Assembly (NCBI RefSeq): GCF_000701665.1
Contig: NZ_JNJN01000009.1
Location: 1-64,000 of the forward strand
Source of the DNA: Agathobaculum desmolans ATCC 43058
GTDB lineage: Bacteria > Bacillota > Clostridia > Oscillospirales > Butyricicoccaceae
Direction: 5' to 3'
DNA length: 64,000 bases
A program made the position numbers and the translations under genes. Under the pieces are notes generated by a model. The model saw only the letters and a program-made list of their open reading frames with translations, made no database searches and was not told the origin of the DNA. Below, one piece after another: positions 44,114-52,706 of this stretch (positions within the stretch are counted from its first letter, which is position 1; each line of letters opens with the position of its first letter).

Positions 44114-45565
44114 ATGGGAAAACACAGTTTTTTCTTCAAAAACTATGTGACGCATCTCATCCTGATCGTGTGCGCATTCGCGGTGGCGGGCGGGGTTTTC
44201 CACTACCAGATGAGCAATTACGCCCTTGCCTCCAAGCAGGCTGAGCTGCGCACGACCGTGCAGAGCTTGGCCGAGCAGACCCGGCTGATGCTGGGCACGG
44301 ATTCCGAGATCATCCAGCAGATCTATATGATCTCGATCGGCACGGTTGCCAAGGAGGATGCGATCACCGTATACGTTACCGACCCGAACGGCTCCATTCA
44401 GGTGATCGCCGGGCCGGACGGCCTTGCCACCACAGCGCCCGACTACCGGCTCTCGCAGGAGGTTGTGCAGCAGGTGCATCGCACCGGCAGCTATGCTGAG
44501 GTCGGGCGTCTGGGCATGATGGACGATAACTCCAGCTATACGGTCGGCACCGGCGTAACCGGTCCGGATAACCAGCTTTCCGCCATGGTGTTCGTTTATA
44601 CCAAGGATGCCGCCGCTGCCGATATGGTGCGCCATTCGACACAAACGCTCATGCTCATCCTGCTCATCACGCTGGCAGTGGCGCTCATCCTGTCGTTTAT
44701 CCTGTCCCAGCACATGACACGGCCGCTCAAGGTGATCGCGGGCGCTGCCAAGGAATTTGCCGCCGGCAACTTCGAGGTGCGCGTACCGGAGGATAACCAC
44801 TGCTACGAAATCGACGAGCTGGCCGTATCCTTTAACAACATGGCACGCGACCTCAACCAGCTCGAAGAGCTGACGCGCGGCTTCATTTCCAATGTCAGCC
44901 ACGAATTCAAAACCCCGATGACCACCATCGGCGGCTTTGTAGACGGCATGATCGACGGCACGATCCCTGCCGGCCAGCGGGATAAATATCTGCACATCAT
45001 CGCGGAAGAAAGCCGCCGCCTGTCCCGCATGGTGGGTCGGATGCTGGATGCCGCCAAGATCCAATCAGGCGAGCTGATCCTTAACCCCGCACCCTTTGAT
45101 TTTTCCGAGATGACCACCCAAATTCTGCTTTCATTCGAGCAGAAGATCGAAAAAAAGCAGCTTGAGGTAAACTGCGAAATGGATGACCGCCTCATCGTAA
45201 TGGGCGACCGGGATCATCTGTACCGCGCCGTTTATAATCTGGTGGACAACGCAGTAAAGTTCATCAATCCAAACGGCTGCCTGCGGCTGCGCGCCCATCC
45301 GGATGGCAAGTTCTGCACCTTCTCCATCCGCAACACCGGTGCGGGTATTTCCGCAGAAGACCTGCCGCACGTGTTCGACCGTTTCTATAAGGCCGACCGT
45401 TCCCGCTCCATGGATAAGACCGGCGCGGGTCTGGGGCTGTATATCGTCAAAAACATCATCAACCTGCACGGCGGCGAGATTTCGGTCAGCTCCAACGGCG
45501 GCGCGACCGAATTTGAATTCACACTGCCGCTCGCCCCACAGCAGCTGCCGGGCAGCAAACAATAA
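44114..45565 (+). CDS. Sensor histidine kinase (two transmembrane helices, HAMP)
   Basis: This 483-residue kinase has transmembrane helices at about 11-31 and 169-190, an external domain of about 135 residues, HAMP at about 191-245, and phosphoacceptor His253 in ISNVSHEFKTPMTTI. The N-box stretch YNLVDNAVKFINPNGCL and G-boxes in NTGAGISAEDL and DKTGAGLGLYIVKNII complete the ATPase domain. The HisKA sequence and VSHEFKTPMTTIGGFVDGM match the WalK/ResE-like branch of Firmicute kinases. It pairs with the regulator 3 nt upstream. It ends at the terminator 45579-45616. Confidence 0.93.
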   Translation: MGKHSFFFKNYVTHLILIVCAFAVAGGVFHYQMSNYALASKQAELRTTVQSLAEQTRLMLGTDSEIIQQIYMISIGTVAKEDAITVYVTDPNGSIQVIAGPDGLATTAPDYRLSQEVVQQVHRTGSYAEVGRLGMMDDNSSYTVGTGVTGPDNQLSAMVFVYTKDAAAADMVRHSTQTLMLILLITLAVALILSFILSQHMTRPLKVIAGAAKEFAAGNFEVRVPEDNHCYEIDELAVSFNNMARDLNQLEELTRGFISNVSHEFKTPMTTIGGFVDGMIDGTIPAGQRDKYLHIIAEESRRLSRMVGRMLDAAKIQSGELILNPAPFDFSEMTTQILLSFEQKIEKKQLEVNCEMDDRLIVMGDRDHLYRAVYNLVDNAVKFINPNGCLRLRAHPDGKFCTFSIRNTGAGISAEDLPHVFDRFYKADRSRSMDKTGAGLGLYIVKNIINLHGGEISVSSNGGATEFEFTLPLAPQQLPGSKQ

Positions 45566-45578
45566 GCTTTCTTCCAAA

Positions 45579-45616
45579 CAAAAAGGCTTGGCGCATACGC
45601 GCCAAGCCCTTTTTTC
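45579..45616. terminator. Bidirectional terminator between the kinase and DUF4914 genes
   Basis: Arms GGCTTGGCG/CGCCAAGCC with loop CATA, an A-tract on the left and TTTTTT on the right. Confidence 0.92.
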
Positions 45617-45645
45617 AAACCAATATTCGCTTTATGCCGGTTTCC

Positions 45646-47520
45646 TTACAGGTTGGTCGGGGTGATCGCCTCGAAATCCGCAAGCGAACCGCCGTTCATG
45701 AAGCACTCGATGATCTGGCGGCCCAGCGGGTCCAGCTCCGGCGTATCGAACTTCTGCAGCTCCTTGCGGAAGAAATCCGTCAGGATCTTCGCACCTGCAT
45801 CATAGCCTTCCGTGCCGACACGATCCTGCGTATCCACGCGCAGATACTTGGAACGGATACGCTGTCCGTCGATGGTCATATCCTTCATCGCATAGCCAAG
45901 CAGCGAGCAGCGGGCAGGCACCAGATGCTCCCGGCGGATCTTTGCGCCGCCGTGGCGTGCCAGATACTCACGGCTGATCCACTCGGCCGCAAAGCCGACC
46001 TTGTACACACCGATATGCTGGTTCGGAATAAGCACATAACGGGTGTTCGGGCTTGCCATGATCTGCTGCAGCAGCAGGTTCGCCTGCTTGACACGCTGAC
46101 CGGTCGCAAACGGCCAGTAAGAGCCAACGCCCTCGCTCTTCAGCTCATTCCCCGTTACAATAGAGGGGTTGTTGAAGCCGCGCGGCGCCACCAGACGCCA
46201 CAGCCACGCCAGCGCCGGCGGGATAATGTGCATCATACCCATGATACCGTAATTCGGGTTCTCGCGGGTGGAGGGGGGCATACGCACGCCGAACGAGCGC
46301 ACATCGACCTCGACCGGCTCCTTCACGATATGCGGGATATCCCGGCGCGGCACGATGGCGCGCGGGTTGGAGCACGGCTTGCCGTTGGAATCCTTGGTAT
46401 GCTCCCAAATCAGCAGGGTCGCGCCCGCATGGCCTTCCATATTGAAGAAGCAGAGCGGTTCCTTCGGCTCGGTGCAGATGCGCTCGTAAACCGGGTCGCT
46501 GCCGTAATGCGTTACGCTGTCCATACGGAGGAACCAGCCGTCCTCACCATCCACCAGCACCAGCTTGCCCGACTTGTTCTGGATCGCCGGATAGCAGGTT
46601 GCCATATCGTCGCACACCGGCTCGATCCAGCAGGTCATGCCCATATTGATATAGGTTTCCTCACCGGTCACGGTGTTGGTCGAAAGCAGCACGCGGCCTT
46701 CCTCGTCGCGGGCGATATACTGCAGCATTTCGCTCTTGCCGCCGCCCGAAGCACCCTCGTGCATGATGACCATTTCGTTCTCATACGGCGTGACCAGACG
46801 GCCGCAGGAGGTATGCGCGGTTACCCAGCCCTCCTGCTCACCGATATCGAGCAGCACCGAATAGACGCCCTTTTTGGCAGACGGACCGGGATACAGGTTA
46901 TAAGAGAACACCTCGTGGCAGTCATCCAAACGGTTGTGCACAACAACCTGCTTGCCCGCGAAATGCGTGTGGCGGAACGGAGGCGCAACGTAAACGATGG
47001 CGCGCGGCGCGTAGCCCTCGCACTCCCTCGCGTTGACAAAGCCCTGCAGGTGCGCCAGCGCAAACGCAAAAAACGCACATGCCTTGGGGCAGACCAGCAT
47101 CGAGCCGTAGCCGTAAATATTACCGCCCGAATTAAAGGGCATCAGAACCAACTCCTGCGTTTTGAACCATTCCATGGTTTCGCGGCGCAGATCGGCAAAG
47201 GGATAGCCGTACACATCCGCAAAACGCTTTTTGTCCGTCGGCTTATCATCCGCAATGCGCATACAGTCCGGCTCACGGCGGCGCATGTAATCCTCTACAA
47301 AATTAACCGAGGCACCGTTTTTGCAGTGGGTTACGTCCGCTTCCTTAATCGGACCCTTGCCCGGCACATCGAACACAACGTCATACACGTCCTCATGGTT
47401 CGGGCCGAACACCATATCATACAGCTCCGCCTTGGTTGTCGGAACCGATACGCCCTTACAGTTTTCGATCACATCGATCAGTTCATCTGTAAACGTAAAT
47501 TTACTAAGCAGAGAGTTCAT
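45646..47520 (-). CDS. DUF4914-family protein, PEPCK/HPr-kinase-like P-loop
   Basis: This 624-residue protein matches the DUF4914 family of Clostridia and Bacteroidetes. Conserved-looking blocks are DVPGKGPIKEADVTHCKNG, YMRRREPDCMRIADDKPTDKKRF, PRAIVYVAPPFRHTHFAGKQVVVHNR and SYNLYPGPSAKKGVYSVLL. The kinase-type P-loop MHEGASGGGKSEML is at about 253-266, and TPTNL ends the protein. The P-loop form G-A-S-G-G-G-K-S resembles the HPr kinase/PEPCK superfamily, but neither the ATP-PEPCK nor GTP-PEPCK signature is present. A phosphotransfer enzyme of unknown substrate is likely. The start at 47520 has AAGGAGG ahead; an in-frame ATG at 47619 lies in the leader. Confidence 0.85.
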   Translation of the reverse strand: MNSLLSKFTFTDELIDVIENCKGVSVPTTKAELYDMVFGPNHEDVYDVVFDVPGKGPIKEADVTHCKNGASVNFVEDYMRRREPDCMRIADDKPTDKKRFADVYGYPFADLRRETMEWFKTQELVLMPFNSGGNIYGYGSMLVCPKACAFFAFALAHLQGFVNARECEGYAPRAIVYVAPPFRHTHFAGKQVVVHNRLDDCHEVFSYNLYPGPSAKKGVYSVLLDIGEQEGWVTAHTSCGRLVTPYENEMVIMHEGASGGGKSEMLQYIARDEEGRVLLSTNTVTGEETYINMGMTCWIEPVCDDMATCYPAIQNKSGKLVLVDGEDGWFLRMDSVTHYGSDPVYERICTEPKEPLCFFNMEGHAGATLLIWEHTKDSNGKPCSNPRAIVPRRDIPHIVKEPVEVDVRSFGVRMPPSTRENPNYGIMGMMHIIPPALAWLWRLVAPRGFNNPSIVTGNELKSEGVGSYWPFATGQRVKQANLLLQQIMASPNTRYVLIPNQHIGVYKVGFAAEWISREYLARHGGAKIRREHLVPARCSLLGYAMKDMTIDGQRIRSKYLRVDTQDRVGTEGYDAGAKILTDFFRKELQKFDTPELDPLGRQIIECFMNGGSLADFEAITPTNL

Positions 47521-47634
47521 CTGGTTGTTATCCTCCTTACTGCACCGCCCCGTCCTTCCCATTTGCGAAGCGCTGCGCCTGCGAGCATTGTTAATATTTT
47601 CACAATAAACAATCCCCAATATCCTTCATTAAAT

Positions 47635-47664
47635 AGCATACTGCAAAATCCGGGCGTTCGTCAA
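47635..47664 (-). promoter_or_regulatory. Promoter of the DUF4914 gene
   Basis: Minus strand TTGACG (47659-47664), 18-nt spacer, TATGCT (47635-47640). The leader to the start at 47520 is about 108 nt, with no obvious structure. Confidence 0.65.
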
Positions 47665-47807
47665 CGCATTTTTGGTGATCTGCAAGTTTTTTGTCAACTC
47701 CTTGCAAAACCGGCCGGTCGTCCGCCCCGTTTTCAGTTGTTTTTCTCACACGGATACTTGTCCGCCGCACACCGACGTTCCATTTTGCACAAGCGCACAG
47801 CACACGG

Positions 47808-48590
47808 TCAGCGCCCGCAGCGCTCCCACACCCGTGTAACGGACGAACACACGCCGTCCCTGCCGATCTCAAACACCGCGCCGGACAGCGCACATTCGCC
47901 CGGCGCGGTTTGGAACGGCTCGGTCAGATCGCCGCGGAACATAGCGATCGACTGCGCGGGGCATACACCCAGCACGGATACCACCGGACCGGTCATCCCG
48001 ATATCGGTAATATACCCCGTACCCTTGGGGTTGATGCGGTTATCCGCAGTCTGCACATGGGTATGCGTGCCCCATACCGCTGCGGCGCGGCCATCCAGAT
48101 AATACCCCATGGCAAGCTTTTCACTGGTGGCGTTCGCGTGGATCTCCGCCAGCGCGATATCATACTTGCCTTCGTTGTCACGCAGGATCTTATCCGCACA
48201 AAGGAACGGGTTGTCCGGCCCGTAGGGCATGTCGCACCGGCCAAGCAGGTTCATCACCAGCAGGCGCAGACCCTGCGGCCCGTCGTAGATCCCCCAGCCC
48301 TGTCCCGGGCTTTGCGGCGCCAGATTAGCCGGACGCAGCACATCGGTGTGCTCATCCAGATAGGAAGCGATCTGCCGCTTGCCGAACGCATGGTTGCCCA
48401 GCGTGATCACATCCGCACCGGCGGAAAAAATATCGTCCGCCTGCGCGGGCGTGATGCCGCGTCCTGCGGCATTTTCTCCGTTGACGATCACAAAATCCGC
48501 TCCCTGCGCACGTTTGACACGCCGCAGCAGGGCATACAGCGTGTCGATCCCCGCTTCCCCAACGACATCGCCGATGGTCAATACCTTCAT
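47808..48590 (-). CDS. ymdB: TIGR00282-family metallophosphoesterase (YmdB type)
   Basis: This 260-residue enzyme has the dinuclear metal motifs IGDVVGEAG, VNGENAAGRGIT, LGNHAFG, LAEIHANATSEK and WGTHTHVQTAD. YmdB in B. subtilis hydrolyses 2',3'-cyclic nucleotides and shifts cells between motility and biofilm. The usual GNHTWD reads GNHAFG here and DFHAEATSEK reads EIHANATSEK, but all metal-ligand His, Asn and Asp/Glu positions remain. It is transcribed together with, or just after, the small XRE regulator gene 4 nt upstream. Confidence 0.92.
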   Translation of the reverse strand: MKVLTIGDVVGEAGIDTLYALLRRVKRAQGADFVIVNGENAAGRGITPAQADDIFSAGADVITLGNHAFGKRQIASYLDEHTDVLRPANLAPQSPGQGWGIYDGPQGLRLLVMNLLGRCDMPYGPDNPFLCADKILRDNEGKYDIALAEIHANATSEKLAMGYYLDGRAAAVWGTHTHVQTADNRINPKGTGYITDIGMTGPVVSVLGVCPAQSIAMFRGDLTEPFQTAPGECALSGAVFEIGRDGVCSSVTRVWERCGR

Positions 48591-48594
48591 TGTT

Positions 48595-48993
48595 TCACCT
48601 CTTGTTTATCTTCCGCAGCTGCAGCGCGATGTAATACAGTGCCCCGCCGGTCACCCCCGCGCCGAAAGTAAACATACCGGCCATACGGCCGCTCCCCACG
48701 CCCAGCTCATCCAGTAAAAGGCCAATGACCATCCCGATGGCTGCGCACGCTGCCGCTACCTTCCAGCCGCGGCTCTCCTCGGTCGTTTCCACTTCCTCCT
48801 CGTCGCGCAGCAGCGAATCCAGCGTCACATCGAACAAATCGGCTACTGCCTTGATATTCTCAATATCCGGCATGCCTGCATTGTTCTCCCACTTGGTCAC
48901 CGCCTGCCGCGAAACGTGCAGCAGCTCCGCCAGCGCCTCCTGTGAATATTCTTCCCGGATGCGCAGGGTCTTGAGCTTCTCTCCAAATGTCAT
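48595..48993 (-). CDS. XRE-family regulator with C-terminal membrane helices
   Basis: This 132-residue protein has an XRE helix-turn-helix at about 7-60 (EKLKTLRIREEYSQEALAELLHVSRQAVTKWENN, then IENIKAVADLFDVTLDSLL). An acidic linker (RDEEEVETTEE) leads to two hydrophobic helices (about 78-97 and 103-121). This layout is common among Clostridia regulators anchored in the membrane. The target and signal are unknown. It precedes ymdB by 4 nt. Confidence 0.88.
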   Translation of the reverse strand: MTFGEKLKTLRIREEYSQEALAELLHVSRQAVTKWENNAGMPDIENIKAVADLFDVTLDSLLRDEEEVETTEESRGWKVAAACAAIGMVIGLLLDELGVGSGRMAGMFTFGAGVTGGALYYIALQLRKINKR

Positions 48994-49086
48994 ATACGTT
49001 CACCTCATGCACAGCATAGCAAAAACCGGCGTTTTTGTCTGCTGCGCCCGGTTTCCGGCCTGCTACGCTGCGTTGCAGCCGCCTGA

Positions 49087-49614
49087 TTACTGCGTTTCCG
49101 CCTCGCAAATCAGCTCCGCGATGCCGCCGCACTGCCGCAAGGACACCAGCCGCAGCCGCTGTGCCTGTCCCGCCGGGAACAGGCGGATCCCGCCGCCAAG
49201 CAGCACCGGCAGCACGGTCAGATGCCAGCGGTCAACCGCCCCGGCGGCGGCCGCCGCCGCGATCAGCTCCGCCCCGCCGCACAGCCAGATGTCCTTTCCC
49301 GTACCGTGTTTCTGCACCCGCAGCCATTCTGCCAGATCGCCGTCGATCCGCCGGGCATGCGGCAGCGGTGCCGCGCTGCGCGTCCATACATAGCTATGCA
49401 GCCCGTCATAAGGCCACACCCCGGGCGACAGCTCTTCCGTGATCTGCCGGTAGGTGCGCCCACCCATTACAACCGTATCCACCGTTTGCACAAACGCACC
49501 ATAGCCATCCTCTTCCGATGCATCTGCGAATGCATCCAGCCACGCCACGCTGCCCTGTGCATCCGCGATATAACCGTCCAGACTGACCGCCAGATACGCC
49601 ACTGTTTTGCGCAT
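49087..49614 (-). CDS. Dihydrofolate reductase-family protein (RibD C-terminal fold)
   Basis: This 175-residue protein opens MRKTVAYLAVSLDGYIADAQGSVAWLDAF and has the stretch VDTVVMGGRTYRQI and, later, IWLCGGAELIAAAAAAGAVDRWHLTVLPVLLGGGIRLFP. The pattern is that of the YyaP/YwjB group in the DHFR/RibD-C superfamily, which bind NADPH. True dihydrofolate reductase activity is unlikely because the folate-site motifs differ. It stands alone between an XRE regulator and prs. Confidence 0.88.
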   Translation of the reverse strand: MRKTVAYLAVSLDGYIADAQGSVAWLDAFADASEEDGYGAFVQTVDTVVMGGRTYRQITEELSPGVWPYDGLHSYVWTRSAAPLPHARRIDGDLAEWLRVQKHGTGKDIWLCGGAELIAAAAAAGAVDRWHLTVLPVLLGGGIRLFPAGQAQRLRLVSLRQCGGIAELICEAETQ

Positions 49615-49628
49615 GACATCCTCCTTTA

Positions 49629-49672
49629 TGCAAAAAGGGAGGCGGGCAACCCAGCGTTGTCCGTCTCCCCCA
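49629..49672 (-). terminator. Hairpin with T-tract upstream of the DHFR-family gene
   Basis: An imperfect stem built from GGGAGGCGGGCAAC and GTTGTCCGTCTCCC, followed on the minus strand by CTTTTTGC. It may be a second terminator for prs or a leader structure of the downstream gene. Confidence 0.6.
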
Positions 49673-49708
49673 TTCTCATTTCAATCGTGTCCTGCGGTAT
49701 TTTCATCC

Positions 49709-49733
49709 AAAAGCCCAGCTTTGCCGGGCTTTT
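49709..49733 (-). terminator. Terminator of prs
   Basis: Arms AAAAGCCC/GGGCTTTT, with inner pairs GC/GC, placed 15 nt after the prs stop. Confidence 0.75.
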
Positions 49734-49747
49734 GAAGCCCCCTATAC

Positions 49748-50707
49748 TCAGTCAAAGAGTGTCGATACCGATGTTTCCTCGTAAATACGGGCGATCGCTT
49801 CGGTAAATACCGGCGCAACCGACAGCACCTTGATCTTGTCCAGCTTTTTCTCGCTCGGCAGCGGAATGGTGTCCAAAATCGCCATTTCACGGATCGGGCT
49901 GTTCTGAATGCGCTCGATGGCCGGGCCGGAAAGCACGCCATGGGTCGCGCAGGCGTACACTTCGGTCGCGCCGCCCTTTTCCACCAATGCATCCGCCGCG
50001 TGCACCAGCGTGCCGGCGGTGTCGATCAGGTCATCTACCAGAATGCACTTTTTGCCTTCCACATTGCCGATGATATTCATTACCTCGGATACATTCGCCT
50101 TGGGACGGCGCTTGTCGATGATGGCAAGCGGCATATCCAGCTTTTCAGTGAATTTACGTGCACGGGTGACCGAGCCAAGGTCGGGCGAGACGATCACGGT
50201 ATCATCCGTGCCCACGCCGAACTTGCCCGCAATGTACGGGATCAGCACGGACGAGCCGATCATGTTGTCCACCGGGATGTTGAAAAATCCCTGAATCTGC
50301 GCCGCATGCAGATCCATGGTCAGCACACGGTCCGCGCCCGCAGCGGTGATCAGGTCCGCCACCAGCTTGGCCGAGATCGGATCGCGCGCCTTGCTCTTGC
50401 GGTCCTGCCGCGCATAGCCGAAATACGGGATCACCGCTGTGATACGACCCGCCGATGCACGCTTGCAGGAGTCGATCATGATGAGCAGCTCCATCAGGTT
50501 ATTGTTGACCGGGCCGCAGGTGGACTGCACCAAGAATACGTCCGAGCCACGCACGGACTCCGAAATGGAAACCGAGATCTCGCCATCGGCGAAGGTAGAG
50601 ATCGCAGCCTTGCCAATCGGCAGGCCGAGTGCGGATGCGATCTGCATCGCCAGCGCGGGGTGGGAATTGCCGGAGAAAATCTTGATGTTTTTTCCGTGAG
50701 AGATCAT
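49748..50707 (-). CDS. prs: Ribose-phosphate pyrophosphokinase
   Basis: This 319-residue enzyme makes PRPP from ribose 5-phosphate and ATP. Signatures are KIFSGNSHPALAMQIASALGL, FADGEISVSI, the ATP loop IPYFGYARQDRKSKARDPISAK, the PRPP signature VVSPDLGSVTRARKF with metal site, and the pyrophosphate loop CILVDDLIDTAGTL. Length is that of class I PRPP synthases. It follows the GlmU-like gene, the conserved glmU-prs order of Firmicutes. Confidence 0.97.
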   Translation of the reverse strand: MISHGKNIKIFSGNSHPALAMQIASALGLPIGKAAISTFADGEISVSISESVRGSDVFLVQSTCGPVNNNLMELLIMIDSCKRASAGRITAVIPYFGYARQDRKSKARDPISAKLVADLITAAGADRVLTMDLHAAQIQGFFNIPVDNMIGSSVLIPYIAGKFGVGTDDTVIVSPDLGSVTRARKFTEKLDMPLAIIDKRRPKANVSEVMNIIGNVEGKKCILVDDLIDTAGTLVHAADALVEKGGATEVYACATHGVLSGPAIERIQNSPIREMAILDTIPLPSEKKLDKIKVLSVAPVFTEAIARIYEETSVSTLFD

Positions 50708-50785
50708 GTCTTTGCCTCCGTCATATTATTTTTATCCGGTTGGATCTTTATTTACTGATAACTGCCGGCGGTCCGGCAGACCGCC

Positions 50786-52027
50786 TTATTTTTTCTCATG
50801 CGCGGCGCGGCGGCGGTCGTTCCAGCCCTCCATATTGGTCTGGCGGGCACGAGCCACGCAAAGCGCGCCTGCGGGAACATCCTTGGTCACAGTAGCACCT
50901 GCCGCAGTAAATGCACGGTCGCCCAGCTTGACGGGGGAAACCAGATTGGTGTTGCAGCCGATAAAGCAGTCGTCGCCGATCACCGTCTGGTACTTATGGT
51001 AGCCGTCGTAGTTGACCACCACCGTGCCGCAGCCGAAGTTGACCCGCTCGCCGACTGTTGCGTCGCCGATATAGGTCAGGTGCGACACCTTGGTGCCATC
51101 ACCGATGGTGGATTTTTTCAGCTCGACGAAGTCGCCGATGCGGCAGCCATCGCCCACCGTGCACTGCGGGCGGATATACGCAAACGGACCGACCGTAACA
51201 TTTTTGCCCACCGTCGATTCATACACCTGCGAATTGTTGACCGTGGTGCCCGCACCGATCTCCGCCTTTTCGAGGATGGCGTTCGGGCCGATCACTGCGC
51301 CCGCGCCAATTTTGCAGCCCGGCCGGATATGGCAGCCCGGCAGGATCACCGCGCCCGCTTCGATCTCGGCATCCGGTGCGATATACGTGCCTGCCGGATC
51401 AAAGAGCTGCACGCCCTTTTCGATCAGGCCGAAATTGATCTGCTGCATCAGCGCCATCTGTGCAATATAGGCCGAGCCGCCGCTGCAAATCTCTACGATC
51501 TCGCCGGTCACAGCAACACCCTTCTGTGCACCTTCCTGCACCGCAGCCGCAACCAACGCATCCAGCGTATCTGCGCCGCTCCGGAGCGCACGCCGCAGTG
51601 CCCCGCAGGTGAATACTGCCGCCAGACAATGCTCCTCCCGCGGGAGGGACTGACCCTCCGCATCAAAGCCCCGCTGTTCATCTGCCAGCACGCTGACGCC
51701 GTAACCGGTCGTCACCTGCATTGTCAGCAGCCGGGTCAGCGCGTCTGCCTCCGCCAGCGCGAACGGCGCGGCGATCACGAGCACCTGTCCGCAATCCGGC
51801 AGCTCTGCCAGCGCAGCAAAGCGGTTCGCCGGATCAAGCGGCAGGCTGCGCGCCCCCGCTAAAGCAGGCTCGCGGTCATCGTGTACAAAAAAACGTGTCT
51901 GTGCCTGTTCCGGCAAAGCCTCGCACACGGCATCGCCCGCCGTGCCGAACAGCACCGGACGCGCATAGGCGGCAGTACCGCTTTCGTCAAACAGGCCGCC
52001 AACCAGAGCGGCGATCACATCATTCAT
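50786..52027 (-). CDS. GlmU-like protein: intact acetyltransferase domain, degenerate uridylyltransferase domain
   Basis: The C-terminal half (about 210-400 of 413) is a left-handed beta-helix of hexapeptide repeats. It ends in the GlmU acetyltransferase site: AYIRPQCTVGDGCRIGDFVELKKSTIGDGTKVSHLTYIGDATVGERVNFGCGTVVVNYDG, with catalytic His in SHLTYIGD. That half should acetylate glucosamine-1-phosphate. The N-terminal 200 residues occupy the place of the UDP-GlcNAc pyrophosphorylase, but the LAAGxGTRM nucleotide loop is missing and no other pyrophosphorylase motif is seen. At 413 residues it is about 45 shorter than standard GlmU. It is next to prs, where glmU normally is. The start at 52027 has AAGGGA ahead. 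Confidence 0.85.
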   Translation of the reverse strand: MNDVIAALVGGLFDESGTAAYARPVLFGTAGDAVCEALPEQAQTRFFVHDDREPALAGARSLPLDPANRFAALAELPDCGQVLVIAAPFALAEADALTRLLTMQVTTGYGVSVLADEQRGFDAEGQSLPREEHCLAAVFTCGALRRALRSGADTLDALVAAAVQEGAQKGVAVTGEIVEICSGGSAYIAQMALMQQINFGLIEKGVQLFDPAGTYIAPDAEIEAGAVILPGCHIRPGCKIGAGAVIGPNAILEKAEIGAGTTVNNSQVYESTVGKNVTVGPFAYIRPQCTVGDGCRIGDFVELKKSTIGDGTKVSHLTYIGDATVGERVNFGCGTVVVNYDGYHKYQTVIGDDCFIGCNTNLVSPVKLGDRAFTAAGATVTKDVPAGALCVARARQTNMEGWNDRRRAAHEKK

Positions 52028-52213
52028 AGCAGGAATCCCTTCCATTCCGTAGGGGCATGCCGCCCCATTTTTTCAATACAGCCTTATTATACAACAGCCG
52101 CACACAAATTGCATCATCATTTTTCGATAAATTTCCGATCATTTTGCGGTTCTTTTCGCCGTTTGCCGACAAAAAATCCCGCCCCAAACCGGCTTCTGCC
52201 CCCACACTGTGCC

Positions 52214-52242
52214 TTGACAGTCCCGGCGCAATGTGATATATT
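52214..52242 (+). promoter_or_regulatory. Promoter of the membrane protein/XRE gene pair
   Basis: TTGACA (52214-52219), 17-nt spacer, TATATT (52237-52242), about 40 nt ahead of the start at 52288. Confidence 0.85.
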
Positions 52243-52269
52243 TATCTCGCAAAGCTACAAATATATCAC
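52233..52269. promoter_or_regulatory. Probable operator: 11-bp perfect inverted repeat over the -10 and start site
   Basis: GTGATATATTT (52233-52243) and AAATATATCAC (52259-52269) are separated by 15 nt. The left half covers the -10 hexamer. The small XRE regulator encoded at 52707 is the natural candidate ligand, which would make the operon autoregulated; a hairpin role in the RNA cannot be excluded. Confidence 0.55.
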
Positions 52270-52287
52270 TTGAAAGGAGTCTTTGCC

Positions 52288-52704
52288 ATGAAACTGCCCC
52301 GCTTCACCCTAACGCAAAACAAAGTGATCAGTGTTTGCGGCTGGTCTGTCGTCGTTGTGCTGCAGGCGATTGCGCTGCGTATCCCTGCACCGGTCGCCCG
52401 GCTGCCGCTGGCCGCGCAGATCCCCCTAATCCTTCTGATCCTGCTTTCCGGTATTGCCGTTGTCGGCACAGCGCTCGGCATCCGCACGGAAAAGCCGGAT
52501 GAACGCGCGGTCTATAACCAATACCGTGCAAACTCCACGCTGTTCACGCTGATTTTCTTCCTGTTCGGGATTTATCTGCTCTTCGGCGACGGCCGCGGAT
52601 GGGAAACGCTGTGCTTCACCCGTGGGCAGATCATTTTTCTCTTCGGCCTGCTCTGCCTATTGCAGGATGGCCTGTTCCTGCTCTATGAAAGGCTGGGACA
52701 CTGA
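52288..52704 (+). CDS. Hypothetical membrane protein paired with an XRE regulator
   Basis: This 138-residue protein has four hydrophobic helices (about 14-32, 43-64, 81-100 and 110-130) and a middle stretch RTEKPDERAVYNQYRANSTLFTL. Small four-helix proteins with a conserved DER near the middle, followed by a 60-70 residue helix-turn-helix gene, are widespread in Firmicutes and of unknown function. AAAGGAG precedes the start at 52288; the next gene follows after 2 nt, so both are one operon. Confidence 0.75.
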   Translation: MKLPRFTLTQNKVISVCGWSVVVVLQAIALRIPAPVARLPLAAQIPLILLILLSGIAVVGTALGIRTEKPDERAVYNQYRANSTLFTLIFFLFGIYLLFGDGRGWETLCFTRGQIIFLFGLLCLLQDGLFLLYERLGH

Positions 52705-52706
52705 CC

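Noticed and set aside
45646-47520. Phosphoenolpyruvate carboxykinase
   Set aside because: P-loop GASGGGKS and surrounding blocks fit DUF4914; the PEPCK substrate and metal signatures are missing.
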